From Clostridium estertheticum subsp. estertheticum (GTDB lineage Bacteria > Bacillota > Clostridia > Clostridiales > Clostridiaceae), in the NCBI RefSeq assembly GCF_001877035.1, contig NZ_CP015756.1, forward strand, positions 4,393,001 to 4,457,000: a stretch of 64,000 nt of DNA. Direction: 5' to 3'. The notes under the pieces are model-generated. The model was given only the letters and a program-made list of their open reading frames with translations. It was not told the DNA's origin and did not search any database. The translations under genes were made by a program, and so were the position numbers. Positions within the stretch are counted from its first letter, which is position 1. Every line of letters begins with the position of its first letter. This document shows positions 44,931 through 54,191 of this stretch, one piece after another.

Positions 44931-45989
44931 TTATACTCCTTTATACATCTTTTTGTAGTATTTTTGATATTCCCCAGTCGTAACATTTTCCATCCATTTT
45001 TTATTATCAAGATACCACTGAATTGTCTTTTTTATTCCTACTTCAAAGGTAGTTTCAGGATACCATCCTAGTTCATCTTTTATTTTTGTGGGATCTATTC
45101 CATATCTTCTATCATGACCTAATCTATCCTCAACATGTTTAATCAAATCCTGTGTTACTGCCTTATCCACATTTTTATTTAAATAATAAATAATACTATT
45201 AACTATTAATATGTTTGTTTTCTCATTATGTCCACCAATATTATAAACTTCTCCAAGGCGTCCACTCTCTATTACCATATCTATTGCTTTGCAATGATCT
45301 TCTACATATAACCAGTCCCTAATATTTAAGCCATCTCCATATACCGGCAAATCTTCGTGGTTTAAACAATTGTTTATTAAGAGAGGTATAAGTTTCTCTG
45401 GAAATTGGTATGCTCCATAATTATTTGAACATCTAGTTATGTTAACTGGCATTTTATAAGTATCTGAATATGCCTTTACCATTAAGTCACTAGCAGCTTT
45501 TGATGAAGCGTATGGACTATGTGAATCTATAGGAGTTGTTTCTACAAAATACCCAGTTTCACCAAGCGAACCATATACCTCATCTGTTGAAACCTGAAGG
45601 AATTTTGCACCACTCTTAAAACCATTTTGGGTTTCCCATGCAATTTTTGCATTGTTTAAAAGATTTACTGTTCCAAGTACATTTGTTTGAACAAATATCT
45701 CAGGGTCTTTTATACTTCTATCTACATGTGATTCTGCTGCAAAGTTAACAACATAATCAAAATCATACCTCTTAAATAACTTCCCTACTAATTCCTTATC
45801 ACATACATCACCTTGAACAAAGGTATAATTTGTTCTACCTTCGATTTCTTTAAGATTTTCTAAATTTCCTGCATAAGTTAGTTTGTCTAAATTTACTATT
45901 TTAATATCCTTTGAATATTTTTTTAACATATAATGAACGAAATTTGACCCTATAAATCCTGCTCCACCTGTTACTAAGTAAGTTTTCAT
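44931..45989 (-). CDS. rfbB: dTDP-glucose 4,6-dehydratase
   Basis: 352 residues, NAD-dependent SDR. YLVTGGAGFIGSNFVHYML, then NFAAESHVDRSI, VSTDEVYGSLG, the catalytic Tyr-Lys in SPYASSKAASDLMV, and RCSNNYGAYQFPEKLIPL. It produces dTDP-4-keto-6-deoxyglucose. The start is ATG 45989, 8 nt after GGAGG; the TTG at 46004 overlaps the ribosome site. Confidence 0.97.
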   Translation of the reverse strand: MKTYLVTGGAGFIGSNFVHYMLKKYSKDIKIVNLDKLTYAGNLENLKEIEGRTNYTFVQGDVCDKELVGKLFKRYDFDYVVNFAAESHVDRSIKDPEIFVQTNVLGTVNLLNNAKIAWETQNGFKSGAKFLQVSTDEVYGSLGETGYFVETTPIDSHSPYASSKAASDLMVKAYSDTYKMPVNITRCSNNYGAYQFPEKLIPLLINNCLNHEDLPVYGDGLNIRDWLYVEDHCKAIDMVIESGRLGEVYNIGGHNEKTNILIVNSIIYYLNKNVDKAVTQDLIKHVEDRLGHDRRYGIDPTKIKDELGWYPETTFEVGIKKTIQWYLDNKKWMENVTTGEYQKYYKKMYKGV

Positions 45990-46026
45990 ATTATTTTCCT
46001 CCAAATTTTATCCTGTTATATATTAT

Positions 46027-46950
46027 TTATTTTATTTGATCAATATTAGCTAATTCTTTTAACGCTGCTATATTTGCTTTTTTATATTCCATAGCTATAT
46101 CCATCAAATAATTTCCATATCCGGTTTTTAAAAGCGGTTTTGCTAGCTCTTTTAGTTTTTTCATAGTTATCCAACCTTTTCTATAAGAAATTTCTTCTAG
46201 GCAAGATATATATGTTCCTTGAGTACTCTGAACTGCTTCTACAAAATTTGAAGCCTTAAGCATTGAGGCATGTGTTCCTGTATCAAGCCAAGCAAGGCCT
46301 CGCCCAAGTAAGTTTACCTTAAGCTTTTGTTCCTCCATATACATTCTATTTAAATCGGTAATTTCAAGTTCTCCTCGTACCGATGGTTTTAATCTTTTAA
46401 CTTTTTCTACAACCGTATTATCATAAAAATATAGTCCCGGAATAGCATATTTAGATTTAGGATTTTCAGGTTTCTCTTCAAGTGAAAGTACATTTCCAGC
46501 TTCATCAAACTCAACAACTCCAAATGAAGTTGGATCATTAACATAATATCCAAAAATGATAGCACCCTCATCAAGAGTCGCAGCCTTATTAAGACTTTGA
46601 GAAAAACTCTGTCCCCAAAATATATTATCCCCGAGAATCATAGCTACTTTATCATCACCAATGAAGTCTTCTCCGATTATAAATGCTTCGGCTAGTCCAT
46701 TAGGCTCTTCTTGAACTGCATACTCTATTTTAAGACCCAATTTACTGCCATCATTAAATAACTCCTTAAACCCAGGTAAATCCCTTGGCGTCGAAATTAT
46801 AAGTATTTCTCTTATCCCAGCAAGCATTAAAACGGATAAGGGATAATAAATCATTGGTTTATCATATATTGGGACCATTTGTTTTGATACTGCTTGTGTA
46901 ACAGGGTAAAGCCTTGTACCCGATCCCCCAGCTAATATAATACCTTTCAT
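46027..46950 (-). CDS. rfbA: Glucose-1-phosphate thymidylyltransferase
   Basis: 307 residues, first step of dTDP-rhamnose synthesis. It opens [18 protein letters not shown], the nucleotide-binding motif, followed by [57 protein letters not shown] and [12 protein letters not shown]. About 15 residues longer at the C-terminus than typical RmlA. GAGGAGG lies before the ATG. Confidence 0.97.
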   Translation of the reverse strand: MKGIILAGGSGTRLYPVTQAVSKQMVPIYDKPMIYYPLSVLMLAGIREILIISTPRDLPGFKELFNDGSKLGLKIEYAVQEEPNGLAEAFIIGEDFIGDDKVAMILGDNIFWGQSFSQSLNKAATLDEGAIIFGYYVNDPTSFGVVEFDEAGNVLSLEEKPENPKSKYAIPGLYFYDNTVVEKVKRLKPSVRGELEITDLNRMYMEEQKLKVNLLGRGLAWLDTGTHASMLKASNFVEAVQSTQGTYISCLEEISYRKGWITMKKLKELAKPLLKTGYGNYLMDIAMEYKKANIAALKELANIDQIK

Positions 46951-47036
46951 AATTATATTCCCTCCTCTTTTAGTTTATTAAGTTCAAAAACACTCCTTAA
47001 TTTTAAAAACTCTAAACTTATAATTTAGAGTTAACC

Positions 47037-47705
47037 TTACCTTGCACCCTCATCTCCAAACAAAACTCCTACTGTCTTAAATATAAGGATTATATCTACC
47101 CATGTATTTCTCTCTTCTATGTATTCAACATCCATTTCCATCCACTCTTCAAAACTAATATCACTTCTACCTCTAACCTGCCAATAACAAGTTAAGCCTG
47201 GTTTTGCAATTAACCTTCGTTTTTGAAAAGATGTAAACTGCACTACTTCTTTGGGCAAACTTGGTCTTGGTCCAACCAATGACATTTCCCCTTTTAATAT
47301 ATTAAAAAGTTGTGGAAGTTCATCTATACTTGTTCTACGTACAAACTTACCAACCTTGGTTATTCTAGGATCATCTTTCATCTTAAACATAGGTCCTGAC
47401 ATCTCGTTTTCATTTTTAAGTTTCCCCAAAAGACATTCCGCATCAGAACACATAGACCTAAATTTATACATCATAAATTTTTTCCCATCTCGTCCAACTC
47501 TGCTTTGAGCAAAAAATACAGGCCCCTTTGAATCAATCTTAATCCATATAGCAACAATAATCATCACAGGACTTATTAATATAACTCCGCTTAAAGATCC
47601 AATAACGTCAATTATTCTTTTTATTATAAAATATCCTAGGCTTTTCTTGTATTCACAAGTTTCCTCTACCTCTGTAACTTCTGAACTTCTTTGTGGTCGT
47701 TGCAT
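47037..47705 (-). CDS. Undecaprenyl-phosphate glycosyl-1-phosphate transferase
   Basis: 222-residue monotopic initiating transferase (EpsL/CpsE-C-terminal group). It places the first sugar-phosphate on the lipid carrier. One membrane helix (about 30-52) precedes the catalytic core: PVFFAQSRVGRDGKKFMMYK, FRSM, RRTSIDELPQLFNILKGEMS, LVGPRPSLPKEV and KPGLTCYWQVRGRSD. It is the short form without the extra N-terminal helices of CpsE. Placed just after galU, as first sugar-loading gene of the operon. Confidence 0.94.
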   Translation of the reverse strand: MQRPQRSSEVTEVEETCEYKKSLGYFIIKRIIDVIGSLSGVILISPVMIIVAIWIKIDSKGPVFFAQSRVGRDGKKFMMYKFRSMCSDAECLLGKLKNENEMSGPMFKMKDDPRITKVGKFVRRTSIDELPQLFNILKGEMSLVGPRPSLPKEVVQFTSFQKRRLIAKPGLTCYWQVRGRSDISFEEWMEMDVEYIEERNTWVDIILIFKTVGVLFGDEGAR

Positions 47706-47772
47706 CTATACATCCCCCTTTTTAAAGAATATTAAACTTTCCACAACATATCATATGTACCATTGCTATTTT

Positions 47773-48687
47773 TTACTTATGACTTTCACTCATTACTTCT
47801 TCATATAAATCATTAAATTTATCATTGCTTTTTAAACTCTGAAGATATCTCATAAATGGAACTTTTAAAGCATCTCGTTTTAAAGCGAATTCAACCGTAG
47901 CTTCTAGAAAACCTAATTTGTCTCCTACATCATATCTACGTCCTTCAAATACGTATGCATACATATCTTGTTTAGATATTAATGTCTTTAGAGCATCAGT
48001 TAACTGAATTTCTCCGCCCTTGCCAGGTAATGTATTATCTAATATATCAAATATTTCAGGGGTTATTATGTATCTACCAAGTATAGCTACATTTGATGGG
48101 GAAGCTTCTACTCCAGGCTTTTCAACAAGGTCATTTACTTTGTACACCCTATCAGTAACTTGAACTCCATCAACTATTCCATATTTATCCACATTTTTCT
48201 TTTCTACCTTTTGTACCCCTAAAATCGATCTGTTTTTTTCTTCAAAACAATCCATAAGTTGTTTTAAACATGGTGTTTTAGCATCGACTATATCATCACC
48301 AAGCATTACAGCAAAAGGTTCATTACCTACAAATGCTCTTGCACAATTTATAGCATGTCCAAGTCCTTTTGGTTCTTTTTGTCTTATAAAATGTATATCC
48401 ACCAAATTTGATATCTCTCTAACCTGTTTAAGAAGACCATCTTTATGTTTATTTTCAAGTTCAAGCTCTAGTTCTACCGATTTATCAAAGTGATCCTCAA
48501 TAGACTTTTTGTTTCTTCCTGTAATAATCAATATTTCTTCTATTCCTGACGCAACCGCTTCCTCAATAATATATTGCATTGTAGGCTTATCAACTATAGG
48601 TAACATTTCTTTAGGTAATGCCTTCGTTGCTGGCAAAAACCTTGTTCCAAGTCCTGCTGCTGGTATAATAGCTTTTCTTACTTTCAT
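47773..48687 (-). CDS. galU: UTP-glucose-1-phosphate uridylyltransferase
   Basis: 304 residues. KAIIPAAGLGTRFLPATKAL with PKEMLPIVDKPTMQYIIEEA, FIRQKEPKGLGHAINCAR, MLGDDIVDAKTPC and FEGRRYDVGDKLGFLEA identify GalU. Makes UDP-glucose for the polymer and, with galE, UDP-galactose. First gene of the polysaccharide operon, with AGGAG 8 nt before the ATG. Confidence 0.96.
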   Translation of the reverse strand: MKVRKAIIPAAGLGTRFLPATKALPKEMLPIVDKPTMQYIIEEAVASGIEEILIITGRNKKSIEDHFDKSVELELELENKHKDGLLKQVREISNLVDIHFIRQKEPKGLGHAINCARAFVGNEPFAVMLGDDIVDAKTPCLKQLMDCFEEKNRSILGVQKVEKKNVDKYGIVDGVQVTDRVYKVNDLVEKPGVEASPSNVAILGRYIITPEIFDILDNTLPGKGGEIQLTDALKTLISKQDMYAYVFEGRRYDVGDKLGFLEATVEFALKRDALKVPFMRYLQSLKSNDKFNDLYEEVMSESHK

Positions 48688-49002
48688 TTAAATTTCTCCT
48701 TTGTTTTGTAAATTATTTTGTAATCATACTTATATTTTCCTTTAATTATTTACATTTTTAAAACTATTTTGTATTTTTATACTTAATTTAATTAAATGTA
48801 ATTTTATCTCAATTTGTTTTTGAAAATAAAAATCCCTCCAAAATATAAACATGACCAATTTACCCTTATACGCTTATCAAATTAATGTTATATTACATTA
48901 TATTTTCTATATCTTATACGTGATAATCAATGGTAATCATACATATTTACCTCTGTAATTAATAATTCAATCAAATAAAAAATTGTCTTAATCACTGAAT
49001 TG

Positions 49003-49032
49003 ATTATACCATAATACTACAAAATGTGTGTT
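49003..49032 (-). promoter_or_regulatory. Probable promoter of the exopolysaccharide operon
   Basis: On the minus strand TATAAT preceded by TGG (extended -10), with TTAACA about 20 nt upstream. It would give a leader of about 300 nt before galU. The stretch 48690-49220 is otherwise very AT-rich, and I see no known riboswitch, RNA or gene in it. Confidence 0.4.
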
Positions 49033-49222
49033 AATTTTTTATTAAGTTTGTGAACATTCGACATAAATCCTTCTTTTTATTCAGTCTCAAATGTGTATTT
49101 TTCCATATATATCAACTTAAATTAAATTAATACAATAAATCATGCCAATATTACTTATACCTTAAGACCACACTTGCATATTCTAAATATTATATTCCCA
49201 TAATGAACAGCTTTATTTTCAC

Positions 49223-49256
49223 AAAAAAGATCAGAAGCATTTCTACTTCTGATCTT
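49223..49256 (-). terminator. Terminator of the YihY/BrkB gene
   Basis: Stem AAGATCAGAAG / CTTCTGATCTT followed by TTTTTT on the minus strand. Confidence 0.85.
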
Positions 49257-49323
49257 GATTATTTCTCTTTACAGTTCATATAATAAGTATTAAATTTCTG
49301 GTTGATATTGCAAACAAACTAAT

Positions 49324-50160
49324 TTAATACTTCTTACACTTAGGTTTTTGTTTACCCTCTTTTTCAAATGCTAACATCGCATTAACTTCTCCACCCAATA
49401 ATATTATTATAGAAGTTATATAAAGCCATAACATAAGCACTATAACTGCCCCTATTCCACCATATAGGATAGAGTAATTATTAAAATTATTTACATAATA
49501 TGCGAAACCCAAAGAAGCCACAAGCCAACACAAAGTACTAATAACAGCTCCAGGAATTACCTCTTTCCAGGTTAATCTTCTACAAGGAGTAAAATGATAT
49601 AACGCTGCAAAGGTAATTCCCATTCCACCTACAGATACTAGATATCTTATGATATCCCAATTTAATATAAAATCACTTGATAGATTTAAACTATGTGCAA
49701 TAGTTCTTCCTATCATTTGTCCAAATACCACCAATGCTACTGACGCAACAATTGCAAAAGCAAGGCTTACCATAAATAATACAGATATAGCTATAGTCTT
49801 CCAATAAGGTCTTGTTTCTTCCTCATCATAAGCTTTATTTAGCCCCTTAATTATGGCCCTAAAGCCACTAGAGCCTGACCAAACTATACCCACTATACTT
49901 AGTGACACTAAATGACTAGTAGTTGAACTCGACGCATTTTTAATAGTAGTGTAAATTAAATTAACAGTACTCTCTGGCATTATTTGTTGTACATATATAA
50001 GAATATCTGTACTTTTTAAATCACTATAACTAATCATTGTAAGAAGCAACAATAAAAAAGGGAAAAATGATAAAAGTAAGTCATAAGCAAGCTGACCTGC
50101 CAAAGCAGTAATATCATCATCTATAATTCTACAGAAAAGTTCTTTTAATTTTTTAAACAT
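49324..50160 (-). CDS. YihY/BrkB-family membrane protein
   Basis: 278 residues with six or seven membrane helices. LFCRIIDDDITALAGQLAYDLLLS is the family's N-terminal signature; GIVWSGSSGFRAIIKGLNKAYDEEETRPYWK and the end LWLYITSIIILLGGEVNAML complete it. The function is unsettled; it was once misnamed as ribonuclease BN. The start is ATG 50160, 5 nt after AAGGGGTG; an ATG 21 nt upstream precedes that site. Confidence 0.9.
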   Translation of the reverse strand: MFKKLKELFCRIIDDDITALAGQLAYDLLLSFFPFLLLLLTMISYSDLKSTDILIYVQQIMPESTVNLIYTTIKNASSSTTSHLVSLSIVGIVWSGSSGFRAIIKGLNKAYDEEETRPYWKTIAISVLFMVSLAFAIVASVALVVFGQMIGRTIAHSLNLSSDFILNWDIIRYLVSVGGMGITFAALYHFTPCRRLTWKEVIPGAVISTLCWLVASLGFAYYVNNFNNYSILYGGIGAVIVLMLWLYITSIIILLGGEVNAMLAFEKEGKQKPKCKKY

Positions 50161-50289
50161 ATAGCACCCCTTCCTATTCATCTCACGAGAATTTTACACT
50201 GCATAAACTAAGATTATGTAAAACTCATTATATACTATCTCTCACTATCCTACATGCTTTCACATTCAATGTTTGTAAATTAAATATAA

Positions 50290-50340
50290 TAGTATAAATT
50301 TTTCTGTTTCAAGTTCGTTTGCAAGACACGCTAGCGATTT
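50290..50340 (+). repeat. Relic of the palindromic repeat, copy D
   Basis: TTTCTGTTTCAAGTTCGTTTG with CAAGACAC matches the right end of copy B (GTTTCAAGTTCATTTGCAA, GCAC). It is a fragment about 40 bp long just upstream of the nitrilase gene. Confidence 0.5.
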
Positions 50341-50438
50341 AGATACCTGTGCGCATTTTATCCTTACTCTGATATAATATGTATTATAGGGATATATTAT
50401 TAATAAAGATGTTTTAACAAATAAAAAGGAGGTATAAT

Positions 50439-51218
50439 ATGAAATTAGCACTAGCTCAATTAGATATTGCCTTTGAAGATAAGTCTACCAATAAAGAAAC
50501 GACAAAGCAATTTATAAAACAGGCAGTTTCTGAAAATGTGGATATAATTTTCTTCCCAGAAATGACTTTAACAGGTTTTTCTATGAATCCTTCTTATATA
50601 GGAGAAGATAATAATGAAACTATTGAATTTTTTAAGGAAATGAGTACTAAATACAACATCTCTATAGGTTTTGGATATGTAGAAGGCACATCACACTCCA
50701 AAAATAAATACAAAGTAGTGTCACCTCAAGGCAATGAGCTTGTGGATTACGCTAAAATCCATCCCTTCTCTTATGGAAATGAAACTGAATTTTATGAAAG
50801 TGGAAATGAAATAAAGCATTTTAATGCTTTTAATTTCAATATAACTCCTTTCATCTGCTACGATTTAAGATTTCCAGAAATATTTCAGCTAGCATCAAAA
50901 ACAGCTACATTAATTACTATTGCAGCTAACTGGCCTAACGAACGTCGAGAACATTGGATTACTTTGCTAAAAGCAAGAGCCATAGAAAATCAATGTTATA
51001 TTGCTGGGATAAACCGAGTTGGTGAAAGCAATGGATTAACCTACAGTGGTGATTCTATGATTGTACATCCACTAGGAAACATAATAGGTAGCTTATATAC
51101 TGAGGAGGGTTTAGTTATAGCTGATATTAATCAAGATGATGTAATCGCAGTCCGAGAAAAATTTAGATTTAAAGATGATAGAAAAGAAATACTATATTAT
51201 AAACTATATAATAAGTAA
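50439..51218 (+). CDS. Nitrilase-family amidohydrolase
   Basis: 259-residue carbon-nitrogen hydrolase with the complete triad: E41 (FFPEMTLTGF), K106 (VDYAKIHPF) and C140 (FICYDLRFPE). SYGNETEFYESG and GINRVGESNGLTYSGDSMIV resemble omega-amidase/YafV enzymes, which hydrolyse 2-oxoglutaramate or 2-oxosuccinamate in metabolite repair. Other small amides are possible. AGGAGG is 7 nt before the ATG. It stands alone. Confidence 0.9.
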   Translation: MKLALAQLDIAFEDKSTNKETTKQFIKQAVSENVDIIFFPEMTLTGFSMNPSYIGEDNNETIEFFKEMSTKYNISIGFGYVEGTSHSKNKYKVVSPQGNELVDYAKIHPFSYGNETEFYESGNEIKHFNAFNFNITPFICYDLRFPEIFQLASKTATLITIAANWPNERREHWITLLKARAIENQCYIAGINRVGESNGLTYSGDSMIVHPLGNIIGSLYTEEGLVIADINQDDVIAVREKFRFKDDRKEILYYKLYNK

Positions 51219-51224
51219 CTTGTG

Positions 51225-51560
51225 AAGGTTCACCACGTAGGTCGTTTAGATAGTAAAGCATTTCTTAAGAGAATCTAAGTTTATTCCATGTAAAACACGA
51301 AGTAGACCTATTCATAGCAAGTATACATTTTCTCCGAAGTGAATTACAATATGAAACGCAGAAACAACTGAATTTCACGTTTCAAGTTCATTTGCAATGC
51401 ACATAGGAGAATAGTAATACTTTTCAGCATAAGAAACTTGTCATAAATTAACACTTCGAATTGGAATTAATGAAACCTCGTAGCTACGTCAAAGCTTGAA
51501 TTTTCAGAATTTTATATGAGCGAAATAGTAGAATTTCTTAATGAAATTTGTTATTTTTAG
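51225..51560 (+). repeat. Core-deleted palindromic repeat, copy B, and neighbouring structured stretch
   Basis: 51334-51415 joins the two ends of the repeat directly: TTTTCTCCGAAGTGAATTAC, CAATATGAAACGCAG, then TTTCACGTTTCAAGTTC, TTTGCAATGCACATAGGAG, without the GC-richer core of copies A and C. Another end-like fragment (CAGAATTTTATATGAGCGA, TAGAATTTCTTAATGAAATT) follows at 51505-51552. The stretch before it (51233-51325) folds into nested stems: TAGGTC/GACCTA and TTAGAT/ATCTAA. No gene is present. Confidence 0.55.
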
Positions 51561-51610
51561 TTTTAATCTAGTACACAGCGTAAAAGTTTTTCTGTTACTA
51601 TTTTAATATA

Positions 51611-52267
51611 TTTTCAGATAATTAAATATTTATCCACAAAATCAAGAAAGTTATCCTCTTTTAGTGGATAACTTTATATGTTTCTTCAATAAATAAACCA
51701 TATTATGATAATAATACAATATTTATGAAATTATATTCAATTTTATAGAAAAGTTATCCACAGGCTTAAATTTATTTTACTAAACCTAGTTCTGTAATAT
51801 TTTTCTTATTTTCATTCATTATTACATTAAGACTTACTTTTGTTTTGTAATATATAATAATTCAAATAATCCTATATTACGATGTCGCAATTCATTATAA
51901 CCTCAAAACATTAAAAGTTCAAGGCAAAATTGTAAAAAATTTAACATACTTATAACACTATAGTTTTCTGTAAATTTTTGTCTTTTTTTACACTAATACC
52001 GTCATAAAAAATTAATTAAATTACAATAATTATTAAAAACTATCTATTTATGAAATAGTTCAAAAATATAACTTATATGAAGATTAATTTTCAGATAATT
52101 AAAAATTTATCCACAATTCAAACAAAGTTATCCACCAAATGAGGATAACTTTGTCTAATAACATGTTCATAAACCCATTAACTGCCATAATAAATAATTT
52201 ACTTATATTTAGTTTAATTATAATGGTTAGTTATCCACATACTTAAATTTACGTTTTAAAAAAATTA
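51611..52267 (+). promoter_or_regulatory. DnaA-box cluster in a duplicated arrangement
   Basis: Four perfect boxes TTATCCACA occur, all on the plus strand, at 51630, 51754, 52107 and 52231. The spacing is 124 within each pair and 477 between matching members. Each pair starts with the same phrase (TTTTCAGATAATTAAxATTT) and includes a hairpin AAAGTTATCC / GGATAACTTT (51647-51675, 52124-52152). Those stems add further near-boxes (TTATCCACT, TTATCCACC, TTATCCTC). CTTAAATTTA follows the last box of each pair. The surrounding 51570-52310 is very AT-rich and gene-free, between two convergent genes. Confidence 0.75.
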
Positions 52268-52317
52268 ATATTGACAACAAAAAAAGTTATATAATAATCT
52301 CAATAATTCAATTGTTA

Positions 52318-52476
52318 CTAGGTAAAAAACAATAATATAACCCCTATAATTGTCATAATTATTAATATATATTCTATTATAGTTACTGTTTTTGATTTTA
52401 ATTTCTTGTAGAATATTGAAAGTAAAATACACCCAATTAACGAAATTGCGATTGTATATACTGATGCAAGTTCCAT
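52318..52476 (-). CDS. Small membrane protein, 52 residues
   Basis: Two hydrophobic helices (about 5-23, SVYTIAISLIGCILLSIF; about 33-51, IIEYILIIMTIIGVILLFF) separated by a basic loop KKLKSKT. GAAGGG lies 6 nt before the ATG. No family was recognised. The reading frame, start signals and bipartite hydrophobicity make it a probable gene. It lies next to the DnaA-box cluster. Confidence 0.6.
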   Translation of the reverse strand: MELASVYTIAISLIGCILLSIFYKKLKSKTVTIIEYILIIMTIIGVILLFFT

Positions 52477-52666
52477 ATCAAATCCCTTCTTTCTAATTTA
52501 TAATTAGGACACACAAACCTTTTGATAAACTTATGGTTTCTTCAATTATTTTCGTATAAGGTAAATTAGTAATTGTTTAAATAACTATTATGTCCATAAA
52601 AATAAATTATCTTTAATTGTTTTTGATTTTGAAAAATAATATGTGTTTACCCTCATATAAAACAAT

Positions 52667-52709
52667 AGAAACAAAGGTACTATCCATATGAATAGTACCT
52701 TTGTTTCTG
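52667..52709 (-). terminator. Terminator of the AICAR transformylase gene
   Basis: Perfect stem AGAAACAAAGGTACTAT / ATAGTACCTTTGTTTCT about 20 nt after the stop. Confidence 0.85.
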
Positions 52710-52729
52710 TATACTTATAAATGGGTTTT

Positions 52730-53905
52730 CTAATGATGAAATAATCTTATCTTTGAACAAGCCATTGCTATATTATATTCATTACATGCTTTTACTACTA
52801 TGTCGTCTCTTATTGAACCCCCAGGTTGTATAATATATTCTACCCCACTTTGAAATGCTCTATCAATATTGTCTCTAAATGGAAAGAACGCATCTGAGCC
52901 TAAAGATACCCCTGATAAATTAGATATCCATGAGGTTTTTTCTTTATTTGTTAACCTTTTAGGTATTTCATTAAGCACTTCGCCCCATTCCCTCATCTCT
53001 ATAGGAGTAGTGTCGTCCCTAAGGTATTGATCTATGACATTATCTTTATTAGGTCTCGATATGCCATCTTTGAATGATAAATTAAGAACACTCGGATGCT
53101 GCCTTAAATACCATATATCAGCTTTTGACGCAGCCAGTCTTGTGCAATGTATTCTGGATTGCTGTCCTGCACCCATCCCAATTACTTGACCATCTAAAAC
53201 AAAACAAACAGAATTTGACTGAGTATATTTTAATGTGATCATTGCAATAAGTAAGTCTCGTTTTGCATCATCTGTAATATTTTTATTATTAGTTACTACA
53301 TTATTAAGCATTTTGCGTTCTAATTTAATATTATTTCTTTTCTGCTCAAATGTTATACCATATATTTCTCTCTTTTCAATATCTTCAGGTTCATAATTTG
53401 GATCCATTTTAATAATGTTAAAATTCCCTTTTTTCTTTTTCATCAAAAGTTTCAGAGCTTCCTCTGTGTAGCTAGGAGCAATTACTCCATCTGATACAGA
53501 TTGTTTTAAAATCATTGCTGTAGGTAAATCAACAACATCACTTATAGCCGCCCAATCACCAAATGATGACATCCTATCTGCACCTCTGGCTCTTGCATAT
53601 GCAGAGGCAACAGGCGATAATTCTATGTTTTCAACAAAATATGCTTTTTTTAACACATCACTTAAAGGAATCCCCACTGCGGCACCTGCCGGACTTATAT
53701 GTTTAAAAGATGCCGCTGCCGGTAATCCTATTGCTTGTTTTAATTCTTTCACCAATTGCCATGAATTAAATGCATCCATAAAATTAATATAACCGGGGTT
53801 TCCATTAAGAATTTCAAATGGTAGTGCCTTGTTTTTCATGTAGATTTTAGCTGAGCCTTGATGTGGATTACATCCATATTTAAGTATAACCTCTGAATTT
53901 GTCAT
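52730..53905 (-). CDS. AICAR transformylase (stand-alone, PurH C-terminal type)
   Basis: 391 residues. Transfers a formyl group from 10-formyl-THF to AICAR in purine synthesis. LKYGCNPHQGSA is the substrate-binding opening; AAASFKHISPAGAAVG holds the catalytic Lys-His, SDGVIAPSYTEEAL follows, and LKYTQSNSVCFV, GMGAGQQSRIHCTRLA, PFRDNIDRA and QPGGSIRDDIVV complete the fold. It lacks the IMP cyclohydrolase domain of normal PurH, so it is the shorter clostridial form. The start is ATG 53905, 8 nt after AGGAGG; a TTG at 53911 lies too close. A ZTP riboswitch stands in the leader. Confidence 0.93.
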   Translation of the reverse strand: MTNSEVILKYGCNPHQGSAKIYMKNKALPFEILNGNPGYINFMDAFNSWQLVKELKQAIGLPAAASFKHISPAGAAVGIPLSDVLKKAYFVENIELSPVASAYARARGADRMSSFGDWAAISDVVDLPTAMILKQSVSDGVIAPSYTEEALKLLMKKKKGNFNIIKMDPNYEPEDIEKREIYGITFEQKRNNIKLERKMLNNVVTNNKNITDDAKRDLLIAMITLKYTQSNSVCFVLDGQVIGMGAGQQSRIHCTRLAASKADIWYLRQHPSVLNLSFKDGISRPNKDNVIDQYLRDDTTPIEMREWGEVLNEIPKRLTNKEKTSWISNLSGVSLGSDAFFPFRDNIDRAFQSGVEYIIQPGGSIRDDIVVKACNEYNIAMACSKIRLFHH

Positions 53906-53934
53906 AAACAAAACCTCCTATATAATTGAATAAT

Positions 53935-53972
53935 AAAAACCGCCTGGATAAAATTTTATTTTACCCAGACGG
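53935..53972 (-). terminator. Riboswitch-controlled terminator
   Basis: CCGTCTGGGTAAAAT pairs with ATTTTATCCAGGCGG, then TTTTT, directly after the ZTP aptamer. Its first arm contains the aptamer's 3' conserved segment, so ZTP binding and terminator folding are exclusive. Confidence 0.85.
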
Positions 53973-54038
53973 TCGATATCTTTCTTTAGTCATGCTCCCT
54001 ATGGTAAACACCATTTCCGCCAGTTACATGATTAATTA
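53958..54038 (-). promoter_or_regulatory. ZTP/ZMP (pfl) riboswitch
   Basis: Minus-strand sequence ATGTAACTGGCGGAAATGG, TGTTTACCATAGGGAGCATG, then GACCGTCTGGGTA, matches the pfl motif: the first stem with ACUGGCG, a GGGAGC loop, and the 3' CCGCCUGGG pseudoknot strand (here CCGTCTGGG). It senses AICAR monophosphate/triphosphate that accumulates when 10-formyl-THF is short, and would relieve termination before the AICAR transformylase gene. Confidence 0.9.
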
Positions 54039-54140
54039 TTCATTTTTATTAAATTATACATTATATACATATTTATGTCAAATCTAAAATTAATAATGTA
54101 TATTAAAAGCCCTTAGAATAAGAACCTCATAAAACATATA

Positions 54141-54191
54141 AAAAAAGCGAGGCACATACTGAATATTAATTTCAGTATGTGCCTCGTTTTA
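54141..54191 (-). terminator. Terminator of the DUF1294 gene
   Basis: Stem AAAACGAGGCACATACTGAA with its complement, with TTTTTT on the minus strand. It begins on the stop codon of the DUF1294 gene. Confidence 0.85.

Noticed and set aside
48921-48940. Fur-box look-alike TGATAATCAATGGTAATCA upstream of galU
   Set aside because: Only one half fits well and the site lies away from the predicted promoter.
51611-52267. Chromosomal origin oriC
   Set aside because: No dnaA, dnaN, recF or rpmH genes nearby; only DnaA boxes and AT-rich DNA are seen, so the cluster is reported without calling it oriC.
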